From Pontibacter diazotrophicus (GTDB taxonomy: Bacteria > Bacteroidota > Bacteroidia > Cytophagales > Hymenobacteraceae): DNA of 64,000 nt. A program made the position numbers and the translations under genes. The notes beneath the pieces were generated by a model. That model was not told the DNA's origin. It did not search any database and worked only from the letters and a program-made list of their open reading frames with translations. Location of the stretch: assembly GCF_003367245.1 (NCBI RefSeq), contig NZ_QRGR01000010.1:1-64000 (forward strand), read 5' to 3'. Positions within the stretch are counted from its first letter, which is position 1. Every line of letters starts with the position of its first letter. Positions 43,278-52,505 of this stretch are shown piece by piece.

Positions 43278-46200
43278 TTAAATACCGATGTTTACTCCGA
43301 GCAGGAATGTTCTCGACTGCGGATAAATACCTCGGTCTACACCTATTTCCAGCACACTGTTAGACTGGCCTTCGAGGAATCTGGCAGAACCTATTTCCGG
43401 ATCAAATCCATCATCGTATCTAGTCCAGGTAAACAGGTTAGCAGCACTTACATATACTCTCAGGCGCTGAATTCTTGCTCTTTGAGAAATCACTGCAGGT
43501 ACATTATAACCAAGCTGAATGTTCTTTAATCTAACATAAGTTCCATCTCTTACCCATCTGTCAGAATCTGGTCTCAGGTTATTATTCGGGTCACCAGCAA
43601 TCAATCTTGGGAATTCCGCATTCGGATTATCGGGCGTCCAGGTGTTTCCGATCAAGGCAGTGAACTTGTTGCCCGGGTCAGCAGAGTAGCCGTAAAGGGC
43701 GATAGCGCTGAAGATGTCGTTGCCAAAGCTACTGTTGAACAGGAAATTCAGGTCGAAGTTCTTGAAAGTCATCTCACCAGTAAGACCCGCTGTAAAGTCA
43801 GGAAGCGGATTACCGATAAACGTTCTGTCATCGCCATCTATCTGGCCGTCTCCATCGCGGTCGACAAATATGATGTCACCCAACTCAGCGTCAGGCTGAG
43901 TATCCTGCACCTCATCAAGCTGCTCTTGTGTTCTGATGATACCAGCCGTCTGGAAACCAAAGAACTGCGCTATTGGCAGACCTTCCTGTGTACGGTTGAA
44001 AGGCTGGGTCAGCACCAATCCGTTCAGATCCAGCACCTCGTTATCAACAGTAGTTAAGTTTAAACCAAAACCATAACCGAAGGCATTGTCCATGTTGCGG
44101 TAACCCAGGGCTAACTCGAAACCTTTATTGCGGATACTACCTGCGTTAGTGAAGGCTGCACCAGGACCAGTACTCTCTGGTATAGGAAGCTGCAGCAGCA
44201 GGTCTTTAGTAGTCTTAACAAAATAATCTGCAGCAAAAGTCAGTCTGTTATTCAGGAAGCCCGTTTCCAGACCGAAGTTAACCTGCTCAGTAGTTTCCCA
44301 ACGGATGTCCGGATTCACCTGTACACCCTGGAAAAAGCCAGGAACCTGAATCTGATCGGCACCCAATGCATATCGGCCGCCTCCCTGAATCACACCATAG
44401 GTCGGGTAGTTACTGAAGATGTTCTGGTTACCTGTTTCACCCCAGCTGGCGCGCAGCTTCAGGTTGCTTACAAAGCCTACGTTGTCCTTGAAGAAGTTCT
44501 CCTCTGATACTCTCCAACCAACGGAGGCAGAAGGGAAAACACCGTACCGGTTATTTGCAAATTTAGAGGAACCGTCCCTTCTGATGGAGGCAGTAAAAAG
44601 GTACCTGTCTCCAAAGCCATAGTTCACCCTGGCTAGTTGCGAGAAAATAGCAGACTCACTTGCTCCACCACTCACAAAGAAGTCTCTTGTGGCTTGATTC
44701 AGGAACTGGATTTCGTCATTCTTGAGGAATCCGCCACCTCTGGCAAAAGCATTTTGGTAGTAATTATCCTGCGCTTCAACACCGGCCAGTACAGAAAGGT
44801 CATGCTCGCCAAATGTCCTACTATAGTTAAAGAGGTTACTCCACTGCCATGCTCTGTTCGTGCTGTTGTTAATACCCAAAGAGTTGGCATCATTTCGCCT
44901 GTTACCTATAGCATAGGCAGGGTCGAAGTTCTGGTTTCTGAAATAGTTAAAATCCAGGTTAAAGCTTGAACGGAACGTCAGGTCCTGTACAATTTCCACC
45001 TCACCATAAACCGACCCTAATACACGGTAGTTTCTGTTTGTGTTGTAGGACTCCAACGCTAACCATACCGGGTTTTCAGACTCTCCCTCAAAGTTACTGG
45101 TAGGGCCAGCAAAAGAACCGTCCGGGTTGCGAACAGGCACAGTAGGCAACTGACGGATACCGCGTGAAAGCACCCCTGTGTTCAGGTCCTCGTTGTTCGG
45201 GATAAGCGCTTCCTCTGTAGAACTTAGCTGCAGGGTATTGCCGATCTTCACTCTGGTACCGATTTTATGATCTGTATTTAAACGGAAGGTGTAGCGTTCA
45301 AAGTCGGTACCGACTACAATACCATCCTGCTGGAAATAACCTGCGGATACATACATCGTGGAGTTTTCGCTACCTCCGGACCAGGCTACCTGATAATTCT
45401 GAATAGGCGCCGTTCTGAATAGCTCATCCTGGTAGTTCGTGCCTTCGCCTAATGACTCAGGATTTACCCAGGCTGGGTTTGTTGTAATACCGGCCGCCTG
45501 CCTGGCTAGGTTGTCTAACATGGCATATTCAGCGGCATTTGTCATATCCAGTGTTCTCCAGGCTGTCTGTACACCTGCGTATGCCGTTAAGGTAACTTCA
45601 GATGCCCCTGCTTTACCTTTTTTAGTTGTAACAACTACTACACCGTTGGCTGCTCTTGAACCATAGATAGCAGTGGCAGAAGCATCTTTCAGAATTTCAA
45701 TGGAGGCGATATCATTGCTGTTCAGGTAGTTGATATTTCCTTCTACCTGCACACCGTCCACCACGTAAAGCGGGTTGTTATTACCAATGGTACCGGCACC
45801 TCGGATACGGATACTTGATCCGGCTCCTGGCGAACCGGAGTTAGCCGTTACCTGAACACCGGGAACCTGCCCCTGCAGCTGCTGTGCTACCGATGGCGTA
45901 GGAATTCGCTCCATGGCTTCTCCCTGTACAGATGAAATGGCACCTGTCACGTCAGCACGCTCCTGTGTACCGTAACCCACCACCACAACTTCCTCTAAGG
46001 CTTTGGCATCTGTTGCAAGTGTAATATTAACCGTAGATCTGTTGTTAATTGGCACTTCCTGCGTAGAATAACCAATAAAAGACACGACCAGCGTACCGGT
46101 ACCGTCTGGCACATTTAGTGTAAAGTTACCGTTTGCATCCGTGGCGGTACCCACTGTGGTTCCTTTTACCATTACAGTAGCACCCGGCACACCTTCTCCG

Positions 46201-46442
46201 TCATCGCCTACAACCCTTCCGCTTACGGGCACTGTTTGCCGTATACCGTCATTGGCAAGCATGATGCCATCGTTGGCATAGCTACCGAAAGCACTCATGC
46301 CGCTAACTGTAGTCTCCGCCAAAGCAGGGCTCTGTGACAAACACGCTGCGGCAAGCAGCATGGCAAGCACCTTCTTCTGCTGCGGCTTTTTCTTATGGCT
46401 GCTGTTAGTGAGCAGCCACGTATTAAAGTAACTCTTTTTCAT
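43278..46442 (-). CDS. SusC/RagA-family TonB-dependent transporter (pair 1)
   Basis: I start it at ATG 46442 (about 1054 aa). The start fits because the second SusC gene begins with the same MKK.YF.TWL residues; an upstream ATG at 46499 adds 19 residues that do not match. Domains in order: an extended signal peptide ending LSQSPALA (about 42), a carboxypeptidase-regulatory-like beta-sandwich (VSGRVVGDDGEGVPGATV..), a plug with VVVGYGTQ and LYVVDGVQ, and a 22-strand barrel. It imports the ligand held by SusD with TonB-ExbBD energy. The N-terminal 170 residues are nearly the same as those of the second SusC. Confidence 0.95.
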   Translation of the reverse strand: MKKSYFNTWLLTNSSHKKKPQQKKVLAMLLAAACLSQSPALAETTVSGMSAFGSYANDGIMLANDGIRQTVPVSGRVVGDDGEGVPGATVMVKGTTVGTATDANGNFTLNVPDGTGTLVVSFIGYSTQEVPINNRSTVNITLATDAKALEEVVVVGYGTQERADVTGAISSVQGEAMERIPTPSVAQQLQGQVPGVQVTANSGSPGAGSSIRIRGAGTIGNNNPLYVVDGVQVEGNINYLNSNDIASIEILKDASATAIYGSRAANGVVVVTTKKGKAGASEVTLTAYAGVQTAWRTLDMTNAAEYAMLDNLARQAAGITTNPAWVNPESLGEGTNYQDELFRTAPIQNYQVAWSGGSENSTMYVSAGYFQQDGIVVGTDFERYTFRLNTDHKIGTRVKIGNTLQLSSTEEALIPNNEDLNTGVLSRGIRQLPTVPVRNPDGSFAGPTSNFEGESENPVWLALESYNTNRNYRVLGSVYGEVEIVQDLTFRSSFNLDFNYFRNQNFDPAYAIGNRRNDANSLGINNSTNRAWQWSNLFNYSRTFGEHDLSVLAGVEAQDNYYQNAFARGGGFLKNDEIQFLNQATRDFFVSGGASESAIFSQLARVNYGFGDRYLFTASIRRDGSSKFANNRYGVFPSASVGWRVSEENFFKDNVGFVSNLKLRASWGETGNQNIFSNYPTYGVIQGGGRYALGADQIQVPGFFQGVQVNPDIRWETTEQVNFGLETGFLNNRLTFAADYFVKTTKDLLLQLPIPESTGPGAAFTNAGSIRNKGFELALGYRNMDNAFGYGFGLNLTTVDNEVLDLNGLVLTQPFNRTQEGLPIAQFFGFQTAGIIRTQEQLDEVQDTQPDAELGDIIFVDRDGDGQIDGDDRTFIGNPLPDFTAGLTGEMTFKNFDLNFLFNSSFGNDIFSAIALYGYSADPGNKFTALIGNTWTPDNPNAEFPRLIAGDPNNNLRPDSDRWVRDGTYVRLKNIQLGYNVPAVISQRARIQRLRVYVSAANLFTWTRYDDGFDPEIGSARFLEGQSNSVLEIGVDRGIYPQSRTFLLGVNIGI

Positions 46443-46578
46443 ACATTGGTTATTGAGATTAAAATAAATTTGAATTTTAATGAAAACTTCACTGAACACT
46501 CACTTATCAAAAGCTTAAGCAAAGAACATTGATAGTTGTCACAGAATCAGTTAACGCGCATTAGCTGATACACTACCC

Positions 46579-46604
46579 AGTGATTGAGTACTCATATTTT
46601 AAAA
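46579..46604 (-). promoter_or_regulatory. Conserved upstream element of susC pair 1
   Basis: The 26 nt AGTGATTGAGTACTCATATT.. match 52258-52283 upstream of the other susC at about 21-22 positions. It holds the palindrome TGAGTACTCA. It starts about 137 nt before the susC start. The -7-like word on the minus strand (TAAAATATG) is off consensus here, unlike the second copy. It is a likely shared promoter or operator. Confidence 0.55.
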
Positions 46605-46830
46605 TTGGTCCAATATTGAAATAAATTTTCACAATTACTATTCAACTTAAATAAAGTTTTCTTCCTGCCTATTCAATGGGCTCATATAATAGCAGGAGCT
46701 ATATTGAAAATACTCTAAAATAGTTTATCTCCTTAATGGACAGGGCACGACCTTAAGATCAAATTTTGATGGAGTGGCTCTACAGAAAAAATGAGTAGAT
46801 TTTTTGAATTTACTCATTCCACTTCCTGAT

Positions 46831-46874
46831 GCGTGAAAAAAGCAAGCTTTTGGTGAAGCTTGCTTTTTTCACGC
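46831..46874 (-). terminator. Terminator after the second SusD gene
   Basis: A perfect 19-bp stem (46831-46849 with 46856-46874) with a 6-nt loop. The six T residues needed on the minus strand are part of the stem (CTTTTTTCACGC). It lies 15 nt past the SusD stop. Confidence 0.9.
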
Positions 46875-46888
46875 ATTGATGAAGGTTA

Positions 46889-48673
46889 TTAGTTATAGCC
46901 CGGGTTTTGCGTTAGCAAAGACTCTCCGCCTATCGTCTGCAAGTCAATCTGGCGCTGCGGAATTGGGTAGTACTCGTGGGTACCAGCCTCGAACTGAGCT
47001 CCCCTGACATCCGGCACAATTGCTCCTTCATAGTCAAAGTAGGCGTTAAGTTCCTCAGCAGCTATACCCCAGCGAACCAGGTCAAAGAAACGGTGGCCTT
47101 CCAAGGCCAGTTCCAGCTTACGCTCGAAGTAAATTGCATCCAATGCTCCCGCCTGGCCTAAGCCTGCAAAATATCCTGCCGGATAAGGAGCTACATTATA
47201 GTTAGCTGCCGGTTCATCTGTAAACCCCTCCAAAGGCTCATCCGGATCTACGTATTCATGTACGATATTCTCTGGGTTAGCTGCTCTGGCACGCACCCTA
47301 TTCACATATTCCTGTGCCTGCTCAAAGTTTCCCAGCTGCGCTTCGACCTCCGCTGCCATAAGCAGTACATCTGCAAAACGGATAAGGAGAACATTAATGG
47401 CCGAGCCAGGAGCCCATGAACTTTGATCGGAATACGTATCTGCTGTGGCTTGCCAGTAGATATGCTTCTTGGAAGAGTATGGACCAGCAGTGGATTGCTC
47501 ACGGATCCATGCCTGGCCTGGGTGAGGCCCCCAATCCAGGAAAGGAATACCACGACGGCCTACAGTCCAGTCCAGACGGGGATCCACAGGCTGATCATCT
47601 GGTGTAAATGCCTGGGAAGAAGTAATTCCCTGGTCGTTTCTTATCGGGGTGGCATTGTAATTATCCAGATAAGGAAGACCTTGTGCATTTGTACGGTAAG
47701 AGTTCGCTAAATCAATTGTTGGCTGGTAAAAGCCGCAGCAGCGGAACGGGCTGTTGTACGGATAGTTTAGCATTTCGCCCTGATTACCGTTCGCGATAGT
47801 GTTGGTACCGTCATTTGCTACCATCTGAATAGCAAACACAGACTCTTCGTTATTCTCATTGGCAGCATCAAAGTTATCTTTGAACCTGTCCACAAGGCCA
47901 TAGGGAAGCCCGTTACTGGTTACGCCTGAGGAGATAACCTCATCAAAAACAGTCTTTGCCTCTGTATACTTGTGCTGGTACAGGTAAGTCTTACCCAGGT
48001 ATGCGCCTGCTGCCCATTTGTTTGCCCGGCCAACCTGTGCCTGCGTATTTGGTAGGTTCTGATAGGCAAACTGAAAATCTGCTTCGATGTTTGGCCAGAT
48101 GTCCACGTTGTTCGGCTGATTAAAGTCAGTTGTTGTTTCGTCTATCCAGGGCACCATATTAAACATTTTCTTCAGTTCAAAGTAGTAGTGCCCGCGCAGG
48201 AAACGTGCCTCGGCTTCAACTCTTTGCTTGTTTGCATCGGACATGTCATCCACCTGCTCAAGCAACCTTAAAGTAGCGTTTGTGCGGGATATCCCTTCGT
48301 ACATGGATCTCCATTTGGTATTAAGGAAACCATTACTCGGATCAGTAATGAAGGTGGCAATGGAGTTGATAGCAGGCTGGTCAGAACCGGAGCTGCCTTT
48401 GTGAGCCTCCCCACCGGCAACGCTACCGTAAATCCAGTTGGTAGGGGCTGCCTCCCACTGGCCACCGCCTACAATGGCAGCACCATTACCTTGCGCATCT
48501 AAGGCAGCATAAGCACCAATCAATAGTTTTTCTACACCTGCTTCGTTGGCAATTACATCCTCACTTAAAGCACCAATGGCTGGTTTTTCAAGGAAGTCCT
48601 CTCCGCAGGATGTAAACAGCTGCATGGAGCTAACCATTGCCGCAGTCAATAATATGAATCTATATTTTTTCAT
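46889..48673 (-). CDS. SusD/RagB-family lipoprotein (pair 2)
   Basis: A 594-residue lipoprotein (MQLFTSC near residue 23, then GEDFLEKPAIG). The SusD fold is shown by RVEAEARFLRGHYYFELKKMFN, the LIRFADVLLMAAEVEAQLGN block and the C-terminal FERKLELALEGHRFFDLVRWG. It is longer than pair 1 SusD and carries an extra region between residues 290 and 400 with two Cys in FRCCGFYQ, unusual for an exported protein and possibly a ligand-binding loop. It starts 26 nt after SusC pair 2. Ligand specificity cannot be read from sequence; the neighbouring ROK-nag operon suggests an amino-sugar glycan. Confidence 0.93.
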   Translation of the reverse strand: MKKYRFILLTAAMVSSMQLFTSCGEDFLEKPAIGALSEDVIANEAGVEKLLIGAYAALDAQGNGAAIVGGGQWEAAPTNWIYGSVAGGEAHKGSSGSDQPAINSIATFITDPSNGFLNTKWRSMYEGISRTNATLRLLEQVDDMSDANKQRVEAEARFLRGHYYFELKKMFNMVPWIDETTTDFNQPNNVDIWPNIEADFQFAYQNLPNTQAQVGRANKWAAGAYLGKTYLYQHKYTEAKTVFDEVISSGVTSNGLPYGLVDRFKDNFDAANENNEESVFAIQMVANDGTNTIANGNQGEMLNYPYNSPFRCCGFYQPTIDLANSYRTNAQGLPYLDNYNATPIRNDQGITSSQAFTPDDQPVDPRLDWTVGRRGIPFLDWGPHPGQAWIREQSTAGPYSSKKHIYWQATADTYSDQSSWAPGSAINVLLIRFADVLLMAAEVEAQLGNFEQAQEYVNRVRARAANPENIVHEYVDPDEPLEGFTDEPAANYNVAPYPAGYFAGLGQAGALDAIYFERKLELALEGHRFFDLVRWGIAAEELNAYFDYEGAIVPDVRGAQFEAGTHEYYPIPQRQIDLQTIGGESLLTQNPGYN

Positions 48674-48699
48674 CTCTTGAGATTTTAAATTTGAAATAA

Positions 48700-51600
48700 T
48701 TAGAAGGATACATTAAGGCCTACCAGGTACTGACGCAGGTTAGGATAGTTACCTTCATCTATACCAAATCCTGTCGATGTTATGTTACCGCTAGCATCAT
48801 AGCCTGTAATTTCAGGATCTATACCAGAGTAGTTGGTGATAGTAAACAGGTTAGCGGCCTGCACATAAACTCTTAAGCTGCCTATGCCATAGTTGGTTAA
48901 CAAGCTCGTTGGCAGCGTATACCCTAGCTGCACGTTTTTAGCCCTTAGATAAGAGCCATTTTCCACATAGTAAGAGTTAGGAACTGTACTTGTACTGAAG
49001 GAGCCTACGTTCTCCTGAATCGGAGCTGTTGCATTCGGGTTTTCCGGGGTCCAGGAATCATATACGGCAGTCCTGCTTTTCGCACCCAGGAAGTTTGGAT
49101 AGAAATCAGTCCACCATCTTACCTGGTTCCATATCTCGTTTCCTTGTGAACCATACAGGAACATGGTAAAGTCGAAGTTCTTGTAAGTAGCTGCGATGTT
49201 CAGGCCATATGTAAAGTCCGGGTTAGGGCTTCCAAGTATAGTTCTGTCATCCGGCGTAATCACGCCGTCTCCATCTGTATCAGCATAACGGAAGCGACCT
49301 ACGGCTATATCTGTCTGGTATTCAGCACCAGGATCTTCGGTTGCCTGCCGGGCCTGCTGGTTGGCTTCATTGATTTCTGCTTCATTATCCCAGAAGCCTT
49401 CAATCTGGTAGCCGAAGAAAGAACTCATAGCAGAACCAACCTGATTGCGGATGATATTGCTGCCGTTAAAACGACGGCTCTCCTGTTCAAAATTCTGAGC
49501 ACCATTGGATATTTTCAGAATCTCGTTGTTGTAAGTTGTCAGGGTACCTGTAATGTCAAAACGCAGGTCTGAAGAAACGTCAATATGGCCGGTTAAAGCG
49601 CCGTCAAAACCTGTGTTCTGCATTCTGGCAATGTTCACGTAAGGCCTTGTGGCCCCACCGGCAGTACCCGGCAGCTCAGGGTTAAACAGCAGGTCCCTGA
49701 TTTCTTTTCTGTAGTAGTCCAGGGTAACATCTATTCTGCCATTAAATAAAGTCGCATCAAAACCGATGTTACTGTTGATGTTGGTTTCCCACTTGGCATC
49801 CGGGTTACCGATGCGCGACTGTCTGAAACCTTCTACAGTAGAGTTGTTTGTACCGTTAATGTCGTAGTAAGACAGTATCCTGTCGGAGCCAAACGTGGTG
49901 AAGGCGTTAGGCGGGTCTACGTTCAACTGGTTACCCATTACACCGTAGCCACCGCGTATCTTCATGTCTGTGATCCAGCCAACATTCTGCATAAACCCTT
50001 CCTGCGAGATACGCCAGCCAGCACTCACGGCCGGGAACGTACCGTATCGGTTGTTAGCACCGAAGCGGGAAGAACCGTCGCGGCGAATCACGAAACCTAG
50101 CAGGTATTTATCCATCAAATTGTAGTCTATCCTTCCGATCAGTGAGTACAGCGCGTCTTCACTTCTGCTACTATAGTTCGTACGGGTACCTGAACCTGTT
50201 CCAAGTGTGGTGAAGTTAGGATCAAAAGAGAAATAACCCTGGGTGGAACCACCTACCTGATTCCAGAAGTTGTTGTAGGCTTCCGTGCCAACCAATACAT
50301 TTACCTGATGTATATCATTGAAATTCTTCTTGTATGCCAGCGTATTGGTCCAGGTCCAGTTATAGCCATTGCTGGCGTTTTGGTTAAACTGGTTTACTGT
50401 ATTGTTCTCAGCATTCTCATATTCAGGGAATTGAAAGGACCGGCTGCTGTTGTTATACATTTCACCACCAAAGCTGGTTCGGAGTGTAAAATCCTGCAAA
50501 AGGTCTAACTCAGCGAACACATTACCGAAAAGGCGGTTATTCAGCACATTATTATTCCTGAGGCGGTCTAGCTGGGCCACTGGGTTTCTTGCATTTCCTA
50601 AGCCACTACCAAAAGAACCGGCAAAATTCCCCATTATGTCATATACCGGGATGATAGTTTGCTGACGATACGCCATGTTGATAGCAGACTCATTACCGAA
50701 GAGCCGGGGGTTATCGATAACAGAATAAGCTAAATTCTCACCTACTCTTAAGTTTTTCCCGATGTTATAGGTACTGTTGGCACGGACAGTAAACCTCTTG
50801 AAATAGGTGTTCTGTAAGGCCCCCTGCTGGTCAAAATAATTAGCCGAGAAGTAGTAATTACCCATATCGCCACCACCACTCACAGCTACGTTATGGCTGG
50901 TAATAGGCGCATTTCTGAAAATCTCACTTGCCCAGTCCGTTCCTTCTCTATTCGCCGGCACAATACGATAGAAGCTGCCTAACTCTGAGCTACCTCCTGT
51001 ATAGTTTGGGTTCACGTTATAAAGCGAAGGATCAACTCTCGGATCACCCTCCATCAGGCCAGTGTTATTGCCTCCCACCAGATAGTCCGGAAGCACAGGG
51101 CTTGCCCCTGAACCGTACAATGGATCTGAGATAGGCTCACCCGGAAGGCTGTTCCTGTAAACCATCCAGTTCAGGTCAGCCATTTCCTGCGGGTTGGCCA
51201 GGTCCCACGGGTTACTCTCCGGAGCCCTTTGTGTACCGTAGTAACCATCGTACTGAACTTTTACCTTGCTTTTACCTCTCCTGGTCGTGATAATAACAAC
51301 ACCGTTCGCAGCACGCGATCCATAGATAGAGGCGGATCCCGCATCCTTCAGCACCTGCATTGACTCAATATCATTCGGGTTAATATCGTTGATGTTTTGA
51401 GTAGGAACACCATCTACTACGTATAAAGGGCTGTTATTCCCAAACGTGTTTAACCCTCTTATTACCACCTGCTGTGCTGCTCCCGGCTGTCCGGAGCCCT
51501 GTACTGTAACACCAGCTGCTCTACCTTGCAGCATGCTGGCGACCTGAGCGGTTGGCTGCTTCGTCATCTCGCTTACATCCACCACAGCCACAGCCCCTGT

Positions 51601-52095
51601 CAGGTCCTTTTTCTCTTGCGTGCCATACCCTACCACCACAACTTCTTCCAAAGCCTGTGCATCGGTAGCAAGCGTTACGTTAACAGTAGACCGGTTATTA
51701 ATCGGCACTTCCTGCGTTTTGTAACCGATAAAGGAAACTACCAGCGTATTGCTTTCGCTGGGCACGTTAAGCGTAAAGTTACCGTTGGCATCCGTGGCTG
51801 TACCCACAGTAGTACCTTTCGCCACAACTGTAGCACCTGGTATACCCTCGCCATCGTCCCCCGTTATTCTTCCGCTTACCGGCACCGTCTGCCTTACAGC
51901 ATCATTTGCCAGCAGCATCCCATCTGCTGCATAGTACCCAAAGGTGCTGGCACCACTAACAGTTGCTTCTGCCAGCACCGGGCTTTGTGACAGGCACGCA
52001 GCCGCCAGCAGCATAGCAAGCACCTTTTTCTGTTGTGAATTTTTCTTATGGCTACTGCTAGTAGGCAACCATGTGTCAAAATATCTCTTTTTCAT
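48700..52095 (-). CDS. SusC/RagA-family TonB-dependent transporter (pair 2)
   Basis: A 1131-residue outer-membrane transporter. It has an extended signal peptide (ends SQSPVLA, about residue 42), a carboxypeptidase-regulatory-like domain (VSGRITGDDGEGIPGATV), a plug (VVVGYGTQ, LYVVDGVP) and a large barrel ending in YLVGLNVSF. Its first 170 residues nearly repeat those of pair 1, while the barrels differ, so the two should take different ligands. It is divergent from the ROK-family regulator across 410 nt, and a consensus -7 box (TAAATTTG on the minus strand) lies in the conserved element at 52258-52283. Confidence 0.95.
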   Translation of the reverse strand: MKKRYFDTWLPTSSSHKKNSQQKKVLAMLLAAACLSQSPVLAEATVSGASTFGYYAADGMLLANDAVRQTVPVSGRITGDDGEGIPGATVVAKGTTVGTATDANGNFTLNVPSESNTLVVSFIGYKTQEVPINNRSTVNVTLATDAQALEEVVVVGYGTQEKKDLTGAVAVVDVSEMTKQPTAQVASMLQGRAAGVTVQGSGQPGAAQQVVIRGLNTFGNNSPLYVVDGVPTQNINDINPNDIESMQVLKDAGSASIYGSRAANGVVIITTRRGKSKVKVQYDGYYGTQRAPESNPWDLANPQEMADLNWMVYRNSLPGEPISDPLYGSGASPVLPDYLVGGNNTGLMEGDPRVDPSLYNVNPNYTGGSSELGSFYRIVPANREGTDWASEIFRNAPITSHNVAVSGGGDMGNYYFSANYFDQQGALQNTYFKRFTVRANSTYNIGKNLRVGENLAYSVIDNPRLFGNESAINMAYRQQTIIPVYDIMGNFAGSFGSGLGNARNPVAQLDRLRNNNVLNNRLFGNVFAELDLLQDFTLRTSFGGEMYNNSSRSFQFPEYENAENNTVNQFNQNASNGYNWTWTNTLAYKKNFNDIHQVNVLVGTEAYNNFWNQVGGSTQGYFSFDPNFTTLGTGSGTRTNYSSRSEDALYSLIGRIDYNLMDKYLLGFVIRRDGSSRFGANNRYGTFPAVSAGWRISQEGFMQNVGWITDMKIRGGYGVMGNQLNVDPPNAFTTFGSDRILSYYDINGTNNSTVEGFRQSRIGNPDAKWETNINSNIGFDATLFNGRIDVTLDYYRKEIRDLLFNPELPGTAGGATRPYVNIARMQNTGFDGALTGHIDVSSDLRFDITGTLTTYNNEILKISNGAQNFEQESRRFNGSNIIRNQVGSAMSSFFGYQIEGFWDNEAEINEANQQARQATEDPGAEYQTDIAVGRFRYADTDGDGVITPDDRTILGSPNPDFTYGLNIAATYKNFDFTMFLYGSQGNEIWNQVRWWTDFYPNFLGAKSRTAVYDSWTPENPNATAPIQENVGSFSTSTVPNSYYVENGSYLRAKNVQLGYTLPTSLLTNYGIGSLRVYVQAANLFTITNYSGIDPEITGYDASGNITSTGFGIDEGNYPNLRQYLVGLNVSF

Positions 52096-52505
52096 ACATT
52101 GGTAGTTGAGATGATTTTTAATTGAACTAACTGTACTGACAATACATCCGGAAACGCGCCTTTTTCACAGTAGCGGGTTGTAAACCCTTATTAGTGCGCG
52201 TAACGATGATACTACAAGAAATCTGAGGTGGGTTTAGTAGTTGTGCTACATAGACATAGTAATTGATTACTCAAATTTAAAAGAAAAATTATAATACGCT
52301 ACTAATAACATAAATTTTTTTGATTAGCCACTTAAATAACCAATCTTCTTCAACTATTGTGACTTAGCAAGCTATATATGCGTCAAATCAACACTTATAA
52401 CCATAATCTTTACCACAAAATGTACAACTTGTCTAATTTTTTAATAAAAGTTATTGCTGATGTGAAAATAAATACCCACTTTAGTTTCAATTTAACACCA
52501 CGAAC
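52096..52505. other. Divergent control region, SusC pair 2 / ROK operon
   Basis: A 410-nt AT-rich region with no convincing gene. It holds the susC leader, the conserved element at 52258-52283 and several short palindromic words. No clean TAnnTTTG box was found for the plus-strand ROK gene. Confidence 0.65.
52258..52283 (-). promoter_or_regulatory. Conserved upstream element of susC pair 2, with -7 box
   Basis: The 26 nt AGTAATTGATTACTCAAATT.. match the element upstream of susC pair 1 (46579-46604). CAAATTTA at 52272-52279 is TAAATTTG on the minus strand, a consensus Bacteroidota -7 box. TTGATTACTCAA is nearly palindromic. It starts about 163 nt before the susC start. A common regulator for the two pairs is inferred. 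Confidence 0.6.

Larger units (their letters stand above)
46443..46888. other. Upstream region of SusC pair 1 and downstream region of SusD pair 2
   Basis: About 446 nt without a gene. It contains the susC leader (ACATTGGT right before the start codon, also present at the other susC), a conserved element at 46579-46604, an inverted repeat AATGAGTA / TACTCATT around 46789-46817, and the strong terminator at 46831-46874. Confidence 0.7.
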
